Made by a program: the position numbers and the translations under genes. This document shows positions 43,013-50,927 of a stretch of 64,000 nucleotides of DNA, piece by piece. The notes beneath the pieces are model-generated. The model was not told the DNA's origin and made no database searches. It saw nothing but the letters and a program-made list of their open reading frames with translations. Source of the DNA: Paeniglutamicibacter sulfureus (GTDB lineage Bacteria > Actinomycetota > Actinomycetes > Actinomycetales > Micrococcaceae); the NCBI RefSeq assembly GCF_030512175.1, contig NZ_JAULBL010000002.1:866149-930148 (forward strand), read 5' to 3'. Every line of letters begins with the position of its first letter. Within the stretch, counting starts at the first letter, position 1.

Positions 43013-43047
43013 GAAAAACTCCCCGAAAGTAAGGATCTGAATTATTC

Positions 43048-43072
43048 AGTCCAACTTTCGGGGAGCAGTTCA
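43048..43072. repeat. Right terminal inverted repeat of the IS element
   Basis: Reverse complement of the left repeat with one mismatch. Part of it (43054-43065) also pairs with 43019-43030 in front of orfA. Confidence 0.92.
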
Positions 43073-43162
43073 GTGGGGCCTTCGCGCGTCAACGCTTCGG
43101 TGTGTGACAGGCTTGGTGAAGTCGTCAGTTCGGCACAAGAAACCAGAGGAAGAGTGCAGCGA

Positions 43163-44359
43163 ATGTTGAAGGTCGCGGAGCGGGCCAAAGTTCCGGCGTT
43201 TGAGGTCATGAACATCCTCGAGCGGGTCGCCCAGTTGCGGGCAGCGGGCCGCAATGTCATTTCCCTGTGTGCCGGCGAACCGAATGACGGAGCTCCGTCT
43301 GCTGTTTCCCAGCGCGCCGCAGAGATCCATGCGGCCGGTACGCCCATGACCTATACGCCAGCCCTGGGCATTCGCGAACTCCGCGAAGCCATCGCAGGAC
43401 ACTACAAGCGTTGGTACAACATTGAAGTTTCCGCGAATAACGTCGCCATCACCACCGGTAGCTCCGGCGCCTTCATGTTGAGCTTCCTTTCGGCTTTCAA
43501 TGCCGGCGACAAGGTGGCCTTGGCCCGTCCTGGCTATCCCGCTTACGCCAATATCCTGCGCACGCTCGGCATCGATGTCATCGAGCTTGATGCCGGACAG
43601 GAATCCCGATACCAGCCCACCGTTGAGTTGCTTGAAGCGGCTCGGCAACAACACGGACAGCTCGATGGCCTGATGCTGGCCTCCCCGGCGAACCCCACCG
43701 GAACCATGGTCTCCGGCGCGGAGCTTGAGGAGCTCATCGGGTGGTGCAAGGAACACGGCGTCAGGCTGATCAGCGACGAGATCTACCACGGCATTGATTA
43801 CCCGGAACCGGGATCGGAAGTCCGCCGCTCGATCAGTGCCTGGGAACTGGATACCGACACTGTGGTGATATCCAGCTTCTCCAAGTACTGGGGCATGACC
43901 GGATGGCGCTTGGGGTGGGCGCTGGTCCCCGACGATATGCTGCCAACCGTCGACGCACTGGCCGGCAACGTGGCGCTTTGCCCGCCGGCGCCCGCGCAGT
44001 ACGCGGCACTGGCCGCGTTCACGGAGGATTCGTATGCCGAGGCCGAGGTCCGGGTGGCCGAGTTTGCGAGGACCCGCGCCGCGGTGCTGGACTCGCTGGG
44101 GCGGCTGGGGTGGGGTGAAAGCGCACCGGCTGATGGCGCCTTCTACTTGTATGCGGATCTGGGCGACAAGCTTGGGCCCTATGAAAATGCCGCCGCCTAC
44201 TGTGCTGCCCTGTTGGAAACAGAGGGCGTGGCCATCGTTCCCGGAAACGACTTTGACCGCGTCAATGGACACAGGCATGTGCGACTGAGCTTCGCCGCCG
44301 GATTCGACGCGGTCACCGAGGCCATTGATCGAATTGTGCGCTTCCAGGACAACGCGTGA
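43163..44359 (+). CDS. Class I/II pyridoxal-phosphate aminotransferase
   Basis: This 398-residue fold-type I aminotransferase has the N-terminal SLCAGEPNDGAP, the cofactor region TTGSSGAFMLSF, then ASPANPTGTM, LISDEIYHGIDY, the Schiff-base Lys in SSFSKYWGMTGWRLGW and the C-terminal Arg in HVRLSFA. It resembles aspartate- or alanine-type transaminases; the amino donor is not clear. It lies just beyond the IS insertion. The ATG at 43163 is preferred; a GTG three codons earlier (43154) is almost as good, both sharing the upstream AGAGGA. Any original upstream promoter may have been separated by the insertion. Confidence 0.88.
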   Translation: MLKVAERAKVPAFEVMNILERVAQLRAAGRNVISLCAGEPNDGAPSAVSQRAAEIHAAGTPMTYTPALGIRELREAIAGHYKRWYNIEVSANNVAITTGSSGAFMLSFLSAFNAGDKVALARPGYPAYANILRTLGIDVIELDAGQESRYQPTVELLEAARQQHGQLDGLMLASPANPTGTMVSGAELEELIGWCKEHGVRLISDEIYHGIDYPEPGSEVRRSISAWELDTDTVVISSFSKYWGMTGWRLGWALVPDDMLPTVDALAGNVALCPPAPAQYAALAAFTEDSYAEAEVRVAEFARTRAAVLDSLGRLGWGESAPADGAFYLYADLGDKLGPYENAAAYCAALLETEGVAIVPGNDFDRVNGHRHVRLSFAAGFDAVTEAIDRIVRFQDNA

Positions 44360-44503
44360 TTTCCGGCGCGGGTCCGTGGCTTCCCCACACAGCTACGAGC
44401 GGCGGGCTGTCCACTGTGCCTGTCCACAGTGCACGTCCGCGATAGGACGCGAGGTCGGGTGTTGATCCCATGCTGAAGACTCCACCGATTCAAGGAGTCC
44501 GCC

Positions 44504-44914
44504 ATGGAACAATACACCGTCACGGAACTTGAGGATGCGCTCAAGGTTGTCAAGATGCTGCTGCCGCCACGCTACGAATGCTTGGCTTGTTACGTCAACC
44601 GGATGCTCGAGCATGGGTGTAACGGGTTGAAGTGGTGCACCACCTACCGCGATCTGCGTGCACCGCGGGCAACCTCGTTGGAGCGGAAATTCCCCGAACT
44701 CGGAGGCTATTGCGATTGCGAGGTCATGGCCAACGTGTTCAGGATCAACGACGAGCTCTGGACTCGCGGCGAAGACGGAGAACTCGACGAAAGCTATGTT
44801 CCGCCATGCCACAAGGTCCGGCTGGGAACCATTCGGCCATGTGAATTGTGGCTGATGCGCAGCGGTGTCCAGTGGGGCGGGGGAGTCTTTCGCCCCGTGA
44901 AGGATGCGTCGTGA
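44504..44914 (+). CDS. DUF2695 protein
   Basis: This 136-residue protein carries the DUF2695 pattern CLACYVNRMLEHGCNGLKWC and, after RDLRAPRATSLERKFPELGG, a YCDCEVMANVF block. It thus has five to six conserved Cys/His positions that could bind a metal. The family is common in actinobacteria and uncharacterised. AAGGAG lies 7 nt before the ATG at 44504. Confidence 0.8.
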   Translation: MEQYTVTELEDALKVVKMLLPPRYECLACYVNRMLEHGCNGLKWCTTYRDLRAPRATSLERKFPELGGYCDCEVMANVFRINDELWTRGEDGELDESYVPPCHKVRLGTIRPCELWLMRSGVQWGGGVFRPVKDAS

Positions 44915-44988
44915 CCGGGAATTCAGGTGGGTTCCGCAAAACCCGCCGGAGCACGCGCGATTTCATGGCAATCAACCGGACGCTGCGG

Positions 44989-45426
44989 CTACAGCTCCTC
45001 GGGCTGCTTGATCTTCAGGTGCTCGCCGGGAATGCGGTCGCGGTCGTAGGTGATCTCCGAGTAGCCGTGCGGGGCGGGGATGCCGTCCGGGCCCATGTTC
45101 ACGAACACGATCTTTTCGATGGTGAGGATGGACTGGCGGGTGATCATGTTGCGGACCTCGGCGCGCATGGTCAGTGAGGTGCGGCCGAAGTGGGTGGCGG
45201 TCAGGCCCATCTCGATGAGGTCGCCCTGTTGCGCCGAGGAAACGAAATTGATCTCCGACATGTACTTCGTAACGGCGAATCCGTTTCCGAGCTGGACGAT
45301 CGCGTAGATCGCGGCTTCCTCATCGATCCAGCGCAGCAGGCTTCCTCCAAAGAGCGTGCCATTGGCGTTGAGGTCTTCGGGGCGGACCCATTTGCGGGTG
45401 TGGAAGGTTATGTCGCCAGTATTCAT
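44989..45426 (-). CDS. Acyl-CoA thioesterase (hotdog fold, YciA-like)
   Basis: This 145-residue hotdog-fold protein has the motif RPEDLNANGTLFGGSLLRWIDE, with Asn/Asp and Gly-rich turn typical of YciA/BACH-type acyl-CoA thioesterases, and the second strand INFVSSAQQGDLIEMG. It should hydrolyse acyl-CoA esters; chain length is unknown. It is convergent with the DUF2695 gene and lies 98 nt beyond the stop of the minus-strand MarR gene. Confidence 0.87.
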   Translation of the reverse strand: MNTGDITFHTRKWVRPEDLNANGTLFGGSLLRWIDEEAAIYAIVQLGNGFAVTKYMSEINFVSSAQQGDLIEMGLTATHFGRTSLTMRAEVRNMITRQSILTIEKIVFVNMGPDGIPAPHGYSEITYDRDRIPGEHLKIKQPEEL

Positions 45427-45524
45427 GTCACGAGTCTATGGTGTTGGCGCCTGTTGGATCACAGTTGGTGACCGGAACCGTTCGCCCTGTTCGTGTTGGT
45501 ATCCTGCATCCTCGGGACCAGTGG

Positions 45525-46040
45525 CTAACCCAGGTTGTCCATGGCCTCGCAGGGATTGGCGCCGGGCTGCGCTCGATGGATCGCCATGGAGAGCTTGGAA
45601 ACCAGGTGCGCGAGCTGCTCGCTTTCACCGGCGTCAAGTTCGGTGAGCAGGATCTGTTCGGCAGCGGCTACGCGTGCCTCCATCCTTTTCAGCAATGCCT
45701 CGCCCTGGTTCGTGGCAACGATCTTCCGCGCTCGTCGATCCGTGGGAGCAGGCACGCGTTCAACCAGGCCGGCAGTCACAAGGTCGTCGATGAGGTAGGT
45801 CAACACCGTGCGGTCGATGCCCAGGTGAGCACCCAAAGCCTGCTGGTTTGCGGGGTCATGGTGAACCACGGTGGAAAGCATCTGGAAGCCGCGCACCGAA
45901 CATGGCATCTCCGCGACGGCCTCTGCGAAGTGCGTTTGGTGTCCGCGCAGGATCATTCCCAGGTGCCAAGCGAGATCGCCGGGCAGGAATCCCGGCAACG
46001 ACTTGCCGAAGACGAGGGGCGGGTGCGAAGTGGAAGCCAT
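45525..46040 (-). CDS. MarR-family regulator
   Basis: This protein of about 171 residues has a helix-turn-helix around QQALGAHLGIDRTVLTYLID and the wing APTDRRARKIVAT, followed by a long C-terminal dimerisation helix. It is divergent from the F420-reductase-like gene and shares with it a promoter region of under 100 nt, so it probably represses that operon. In-frame ATGs occur at 46052, 46049 and 46040 without a clear ribosome-binding site; translation may even be leaderless. Confidence 0.8.
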   Translation of the reverse strand: MASTSHPPLVFGKSLPGFLPGDLAWHLGMILRGHQTHFAEAVAEMPCSVRGFQMLSTVVHHDPANQQALGAHLGIDRTVLTYLIDDLVTAGLVERVPAPTDRRARKIVATNQGEALLKRMEARVAAAEQILLTELDAGESEQLAHLVSKLSMAIHRAQPGANPCEAMDNLG

Positions 46041-46068
46041 GACATCCATCATACCGGAGATTGCGGTG

Positions 46069-46097
46069 TTGCGCAGATGATCTGTTGGGAATATAGT
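46069..46097 (+). promoter_or_regulatory. Promoter of the NADP-binding/luciferase-like operon
   Basis: -35 TTGCGC (46069-46074), a 17-bp spacer and -10 TATAGT (46092-46097) lie 35 nt before the ATG at 46132, which has GGAAGG in front. The A/T-rich stretch TGTAATACAACA just downstream is a possible MarR site. Confidence 0.6.
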
Positions 46098-46131
46098 CTG
46101 TAATACAACATAAATTTTCGGAAGGCAGGAC

Positions 46132-46803
46132 ATGGATATCGGCGCACAAGAAGACGTGGCTTCCCGGGGGACGATCGGCATCCTGGGTGCCGGGCGCGTA
46201 GGTACGGCCATTGCGCGGTTGGCGGTTGCCGCCGGCTACCGCGTCAAGGTCGCGACTTCGAAGCCAGCAGCCGACAACGCGCTGATCATCGAAATCGTCA
46301 CCCCTGGCGCAGTGGCCGTCGACACGGCCGAGGCCGCGGCCTCCGACCTTGTGGTGGTCGCCATCCCGCTACACAAGTACAAGTCCCTGAATGCGGAAGC
46401 CCTTAGCGGCAGGGTCGTCATCGATGCCATGAACTACTGGGCTGCCACCGACGGTGACATTGCGGATTTCGAGAACACACACCTGTCCTCCAGCGAGGTC
46501 GTGTCCGCATACCTGGCCGGGTCTCGGGTAGTGAAGACCTTCAACCACATCGGATACCACGAGATGGAACCGGATGCCGCCGAGCCGGGGACGCAGGACC
46601 GCCGCGCACTGGTGGTCGCCGGGGACGACGAAAAGGCCAAGGCATCGGTGGCCATGTTCATCGACACCTTGGGCTTCGACTCCCTTGATGCCGGCGAACT
46701 CGCGGCGGGCAGATCCTTTGAACCCGGCACCGAGATCTTCAACGGCCGCTTCAACGCCGCCGAACTGGCGCAGGAGCTGCAGCGCAGCCTTGCCGCCGCT
46801 TGA
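46132..46803 (+). CDS. F420:NADPH oxidoreductase-like NAD(P)-binding protein
   Basis: This 223-residue Rossmann protein has GILGAGRVGTAIARLAVAAG near 15-34 and the NADP-specificity loop KVATSKPA, with VVVAIPLHKY, VVIDAMNYWAA and VKTFNHIGYHEM, as in the F420-dependent NADP reductase family. Many members in organisms lacking F420 use other acceptors. It is the first gene of an operon with the luciferase-like protein 38 nt downstream, which suggests a reductase/oxidase pair. Control by the divergent MarR gene is likely. Confidence 0.8.
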   Translation: MDIGAQEDVASRGTIGILGAGRVGTAIARLAVAAGYRVKVATSKPAADNALIIEIVTPGAVAVDTAEAAASDLVVVAIPLHKYKSLNAEALSGRVVIDAMNYWAATDGDIADFENTHLSSSEVVSAYLAGSRVVKTFNHIGYHEMEPDAAEPGTQDRRALVVAGDDEKAKASVAMFIDTLGFDSLDAGELAAGRSFEPGTEIFNGRFNAAELAQELQRSLAAA

Positions 46804-46841
46804 ACCGCCACACGCTTACCCAACGAATGAGGATTGACCAC

Positions 46842-47885
46842 ATGGAAATCGGTGCCTACAGCTTCGGCGACACCCAGCGCAATGTCGACGGATCACTGCG
46901 ATCAACCGGAGAATCCATCCAAAACCTGTTCGCGGCGATCAAGCACGCGGATGAGGCAGGCCTGGACTACTTCGGCGTGGGTGAACACCACACCACCAGC
47001 ATGCCTGCGTCCTCGCCCGGCACCCTGATCGCCGCCGCGGCGGCCGCCACGGACCGGATCAAACTGGGAAGTGCAGCGAGCATCATCAGCACCGACGACC
47101 CTGTGCGCGTCTTCCAGCAATTCGCCACGGCCGATGCCATCTCCGGGGGAGGGCGCATCGAAATCACCGCCGGACGCGGCTCCTCCGTGGAGACGTTCCC
47201 GCTCTTTGGCTACGACCTGGGCGAGTATGACGAGCTCTACGCCGAAAAACTGGACCTGCTCATGGCGATCAACAACGCCGACACCCAGAACGTCACCTGG
47301 TCCGGCACGAAGCGACCGGCGATTGCGGACCTGGCAGTGGTGCCTCGTCCGCTCGGTGGCAGGCTCCCGGTATGGGTGGCCACCGGCGGCAATGCAAGTT
47401 CCTCCGCCCGGGCCGGGCAAATGGGCCTGCCGGTGTCCTACGGCATCATTGGCGGGGAGCCACACCGCTTCGCCCCGCTGGCCGAGCTGTACCGGCGCGC
47501 CGGGGCCCAGGCCGGGCATTCGGAGGACTCGCTCAAGGTCTCGGTGGCGGCGCTGGGTCTGGTGGCCCCGACCAAGAAGGAAGCGCTCGAGCGCTTCTAC
47601 CCGGGTTGGTACAACCTCAACGTGGAAATGGGTGAACTGCGTGGCTGGCCGGCGCCGGACAAGCGCGCCTACGACGCGCAGGCCGAGGCCCCGGGCGCCT
47701 ACTACGTTGGTTCGCCTGACGAGGTGGCCGAGCGCATCGTCCATCTGCATGGCTACATGGGACATATGCGCCACTTCCTCCAAATGGATATCGGAGGCCT
47801 CCCGCAGGAACACCTGCTGGAGTCGATCACGTTGCTGGCCACCGAGGTTAAGCCGCGCGTGCAGCGACTGCTGGCCCAAAAGTAG
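46842..47885 (+). CDS. Luciferase-like (LLM) flavin-dependent oxidoreductase
   Basis: This 347-residue TIM-barrel protein of the bacterial luciferase superfamily contains ADEAGLDYFGVGEHHTTSMP, then LGSAASIISTDDPVRVFQQF, GRIEITAGRGSSVETF and the C-terminal GSPDEVAERIVHLH. Members oxidise substrates with FMN (or F420). GAGGATTG lies before the ATG at 46842, better than the upstream TTG at 46800. The partner gene upstream could supply reducing power. The substrate is unknown. Confidence 0.85.
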   Translation: MEIGAYSFGDTQRNVDGSLRSTGESIQNLFAAIKHADEAGLDYFGVGEHHTTSMPASSPGTLIAAAAAATDRIKLGSAASIISTDDPVRVFQQFATADAISGGGRIEITAGRGSSVETFPLFGYDLGEYDELYAEKLDLLMAINNADTQNVTWSGTKRPAIADLAVVPRPLGGRLPVWVATGGNASSSARAGQMGLPVSYGIIGGEPHRFAPLAELYRRAGAQAGHSEDSLKVSVAALGLVAPTKKEALERFYPGWYNLNVEMGELRGWPAPDKRAYDAQAEAPGAYYVGSPDEVAERIVHLHGYMGHMRHFLQMDIGGLPQEHLLESITLLATEVKPRVQRLLAQK

Positions 47886-48339
47886 CTTCACAGCAACCTG
47901 TCCAGGCGTGGTTTCACGGTTGGGACCCAGCTGGGTGGACCCAGTCAGGTCGACCCAAGTGAGGGTAGAGCCGGGGAACCACTCTTTGTTTGGATAAGTC
48001 CTGTGGTTGTGAACCAAACGGGTATATCGGCTTTGAAAGCGTGGGGTGGAATTTTGGGGGAAAGCCGAACTGCTGATGGTGAAGCGGTTCTTCCCGACGC
48101 CTTCAAGCGTTTGCATACTTGTTGGGTTCCGTACCACCTGCGTTTTTGGCGGGGGGATCGGGGCGCATCGAACACTTCGGCACCAGTACTCTGGGCCGGA
48201 CCTTTCAGGGTAGGACCTGGGCGGATGTCGATGCGGACCGTTGCCGATAACGACCAATGTCGCAGCTGGAGTGGGGGCGCCGGGCTGCTTGGGGCAGCCG
48301 GCCTCCGCTCCTAAATCTCCCGGTCGGGCAAATCCGAAC
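47886..48339. other. 454-nt gap, no gene seen
   Basis: Short frames occur on both strands but none has a good start or family-like sequence. ACCCAGCTGGGT (47925-47936) is a perfect 12-bp palindrome 39 nt after the luciferase-like gene, possibly part of a weak terminator. The stretch is less GC-rich around 48000-48070 and could be decayed coding sequence. Confidence 0.4.
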
Positions 48340-49236
48340 CTACGGCTTTCGCCTCTGACCCATTGCGGTCTCCGCTGCTTGTTCGATGGTAAGCCCATCG
48401 CCGGGATCGACCAGTGCCAGAAAGAGCGAAAGTGCTGCGGTTCCCAGCAGCGAAGTCCGCTTCTCATGATCGAGCAGTCGTTCTCCCACCCCGGAAATCA
48501 AGCGCAGCCCAAGACCCTCCGCCATGGCCTGCAGCAAGATGTTGAAGTCTTCCATGGTCACGCCTGGCCTGAACGTGAGCCCATAGTGTTCAAATACATT
48601 CGTGTAGAGCGTGATCCACACCTGTGAAAGATTCGTATACATGCGAGCCAGGGCTTGCGCGGATGCGGTATCCGCCTGTGCCGTGGCCACTGCCAAAAGT
48701 TGGAACCGGAAGGCCGGCAGCTCCAGCACGAGCTTGAGGTCTTCATAGGCGACTCGATGGACCGCACTGGGGAAATTATCATCCGAGGTCAGAAGGTCCT
48801 TGGCGTGTTGCGAGAGCGCGACCTGAAGGCTCCAGTGCTTGTCGGCCAGGGCATAGGAAACGAAGTCGGCCAGAAAATCTCCGTGCGTGCTCCAACGGTG
48901 GCGCATCATGTTCTCACTGAGGGGGTAGTCGTCGCCGCAATTCTGCCTGGCCTTGGCCAGGACTTTGCGGCGGGACAGATACGACATGACCGGACGAGCG
49001 TCCTCCTCGTCGGTATCAAGCAGCTGTTCGGAGAGCGCCGGGCTGAACAGTTCGGTGGTGAGGTCCAACGCAGCATCAAGAAAGGCTCGGGTCTCGCGGC
49101 CGTTGGCCAGGCGTTTGCGGGTCATCGCGGTCCGGCCGGAAATGTTCGTGACGATCTTGGATTCGTAGAGATCCTGATTGGAACCCGGGTGTACCTCGGC
49201 GAGTGGATGCAGCTCGTCCTTCTTTGGTGTCACCAT
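48340..49236 (-). CDS. Possible TetR-like regulator, uncharacterised
   Basis: This 298-residue, mostly helical protein has a region LSENMMRHRWSTHGDFLADF, then VSYALAD, that resembles the end of a TetR helix-turn-helix and the following helix, but the usual hydrophobic pattern before it is weak. The C-terminal part (YTNLSQVWITLYTNVFEHYG, FNILLQAMAEGLGLRLISG) looks like a TetR ligand domain. AGGGGA lies 9 nt before the ATG at 49236. No gene is close enough to suggest a target other than yceI. Confidence 0.6.
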   Translation of the reverse strand: MVTPKKDELHPLAEVHPGSNQDLYESKIVTNISGRTAMTRKRLANGRETRAFLDAALDLTTELFSPALSEQLLDTDEEDARPVMSYLSRRKVLAKARQNCGDDYPLSENMMRHRWSTHGDFLADFVSYALADKHWSLQVALSQHAKDLLTSDDNFPSAVHRVAYEDLKLVLELPAFRFQLLAVATAQADTASAQALARMYTNLSQVWITLYTNVFEHYGLTFRPGVTMEDFNILLQAMAEGLGLRLISGVGERLLDHEKRTSLLGTAALSLFLALVDPGDGLTIEQAAETAMGQRRKP

Positions 49237-49400
49237 TAGTTGCGTCCCCTATGCGAGTTTAGTGAAATGCAGATCCCCCGTTTCCAAGGTACCGTACTGC
49301 TCCCGTGTAGAGGAGGGCTGGTGAGGTGCGCATTCAGCGCGGGCGGGCTTAATGCGCAGGCGAATCGCAGGCAAGACCCGGATGCCGTTATTAACGAGCT

Positions 49401-49434
49401 CGGGGTGCCGTCCACCATGGTGGACAGCACCCCG
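49401..49434 (-). terminator. Hairpin terminator behind yceI
   Basis: Two 17-nt arms starting CGGGGTGC meet at CCATGG with one mismatch that becomes G-U in minus-strand RNA. It begins 17 nt after the yceI stop (49452) and is followed by GTTAATAA on the minus strand. Confidence 0.72.
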
Positions 49435-49451
49435 ACTGGGGCCGAAAGGGC

Positions 49452-49997
49452 CTAGTTCTGTCCCGCGAGCACGAATGCGGAGTCGATGTTGATGGTGACC
49501 TTGTCGCCAACCAGTACGCCCCCGGCTTCGAGGGCAGCATTCCAGGTAATACCGAATTCCTTGCGGGAGATCTGGGTGGTGGCCGAGAATCCGGCGCGGG
49601 TGGCACCGAACGGATCAACCGCAACGCCGCCAAATTCAACCTTGAAGGTCACAGGCTTGGTGGTGTCCTTGATCGTCAATTCACCCAGGAGCTCGAACTC
49701 TTCCGGGGAGCCTGCAACGCCGGTGGACACGAAGGTCATTTCCGGGAACTGCTCAACGTTGAAGAAATCCGCACCCTTGACGTGGGCATCGCGGTTGTTG
49801 TCGTTCGAGTCGAAGGACTCGGTCTTGACGATGGCCTCGACCTTCGAGGAGGAAACCGATTCGCCTACGGTCAGGGTGCCGGTGACATCGGTGAATGCGC
49901 CGCGGACCTTGGAGATGCCCGCGTGGCGGACGGTGAAGCCAACTTCGCTGTGCGAGGTGTCGAGGGTCCAGGTGCCGGGGGTGATTTCAATGCTCAT
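49452..49997 (-). CDS. YceI-family lipid-binding protein
   Basis: This 181-residue YceI lipocalin-like protein binds isoprenoid-type lipids in family members of known structure. Typical blocks are TWTLDTSHSEVGFTVRHAGI, then KVEAIVKTESFDSNDNNRD, HVKGADFFNVEQFPEMTF and RKEFGITWN. There is no signal peptide, so it is cytoplasmic, as for most actinobacterial copies. AAGGAG lies 9 nt before the ATG at 49997. A promoter with a palindrome over the -35 box lies about 60-90 nt upstream. Confidence 0.92.
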   Translation of the reverse strand: MSIEITPGTWTLDTSHSEVGFTVRHAGISKVRGAFTDVTGTLTVGESVSSSKVEAIVKTESFDSNDNNRDAHVKGADFFNVEQFPEMTFVSTGVAGSPEEFELLGELTIKDTTKPVTFKVEFGGVAVDPFGATRAGFSATTQISRKEFGITWNAALEAGGVLVGDKVTINIDSAFVLAGQN

Positions 49998-50058
49998 GGG
50001 AGAACTCCTTCGTGTTGGAAGCCGGTCGGGTCAACCGGTTTGCATGCTTATGCATATA

Positions 50059-50088
50059 AATATGCCACAACTATGTTGACGTGTCAAC
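50059..50088 (-). promoter_or_regulatory. yceI promoter with operator palindrome over the -35 box
   Basis: On the minus strand TTGACA (50087-50082), a 17-bp spacer and CATATT (50064-50059) form a promoter. The -35 lies within GTTGAC-GT-GTCAAC (50075-50088), a perfect palindrome with 2-bp centre. A MarR-type repressor is the likely binder. Confidence 0.6.
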
Positions 50089-50486
50089 CACTTTTATTTG
50101 AGCTGCAACACTTCTTAACCTGCCATCGTTTTCCCCCGGCTTTGCGGAGTTGCCATTAATGCCGGATGAACATTTGGTGGGGGCAATGACTGCGGCCGGC
50201 GGGTGCGTGACGGCGGAAGGCAGGTCGGCGGGCCGGGGCCCCCGCCAGGACTCCGTGAAGCGACGCCCGAATAGCGCGGGATTTTCCTCGGTGGCCACGG
50301 CCGATTCGACCTCCCGCCCCAGGCTTTCGTATCGCGGACATGGCACTCGCCCATGTTGCGCGGAGTTTCGCGCCTGAGTTTCGCGATTCTGCTTCGCCCT
50401 CATATGGAGGCTAGGCTGGCCATGAGAAGAAAGTGGTGATACGCGTCACGAAGATGTGGGGGCGGAGACCAAATGGAAGGCAGGAT
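50089..50486. other. 398-nt gap, no convincing gene
   Basis: An open minus-strand frame covers much of it (50071-50403) but starts without a ribosome-binding site, is rich in Arg and Pro and resembles nothing I know. The end of the gap holds GGAAGGCAGG, the ribosome-binding site of the next gene. Confidence 0.4.
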
Positions 50487-50762
50487 ATGAACGACGTTAT
50501 CGCAGAGGCACTGAACGTACTCAGTAATACGGATCCCGAAGACGCGACCCCAGAGGCCCGCGGACGCCGGGCACATGCCCGGGTCCTGGCCATGATCGAG
50601 GTGGCACGTGAGAGCAGCAAGAGTCGTAGGGAACAGCGGATCGCGAACTTGTTGCTCTTGGCGCAGCTGGACAAGAAGGACTCATCCGAGGCATTGCGGG
50701 AAGCCCGTCGGTTGATGTCGCTTGACGACGTTTCGACAGACAGGGCACTAAAGGCAGCGTAA
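50487..50762 (+). CDS. Small helical protein, unknown
   Basis: This 91-residue protein begins MNDVIAEALNVLSN, is strongly charged and predicted helical throughout (HARVLAMIEVARESSKSRRE, QRIANLLLLAQLDKK, EALREARRLMSL). GGAAGGCAGG lies just before the ATG at 50487, a good site, and codon use looks genuine. I do not recognise it. It lies 165 nt before the aminotransferase gene on the same strand. Confidence 0.55.
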   Translation: MNDVIAEALNVLSNTDPEDATPEARGRRAHARVLAMIEVARESSKSRREQRIANLLLLAQLDKKDSSEALREARRLMSLDDVSTDRALKAA

Positions 50763-50927
50763 TTGCGGGGACTTGGGTGCGTTTTCCCTGCGGCACTGGT
50801 GCCTGAGCAGAAGCGGAGCATCATGAACTCGCCTCCGTGCCGGGTGCCGGACATGACTTCATGAAACTGCGCGAGGAATAGGCTGGCTCTGCGCACGCCA
50901 GAGTTTGCCATGAGAAAGAGAGACCAC

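Larger units (their letters stand above)
41631..43072 (-). mobile_element. Complete IS3-family element, IS150 type
   Basis: The element is 1442 bp. The 25-bp terminal inverted repeats (41631-41655 and 43048-43072) differ at one base, begin TGAACTG and are flanked by a 3-bp direct repeat GTG (41628-41630, 43073-43075). Two minus-strand frames, orfA and orfB, overlap functionally through a run of seven A's. A long OrfA with helix-turn-helix modules and a leucine-zipper-like end is typical of the IS150 subgroup. All DDE residues and both ends are intact, so it may still be active. Confidence 0.93.

Noticed and set aside
44412-44431. CACTGTG-N6-CACAGTG repeat after the aminotransferase gene
   Set aside because: Arms are only 7 bp and no T-run follows; could be chance or a weak terminator.
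50071-50403. Minus-strand frame upstream of yceI
   Set aside because: No ribosome-binding site, Arg/Pro-rich sequence, overlaps the yceI promoter region.
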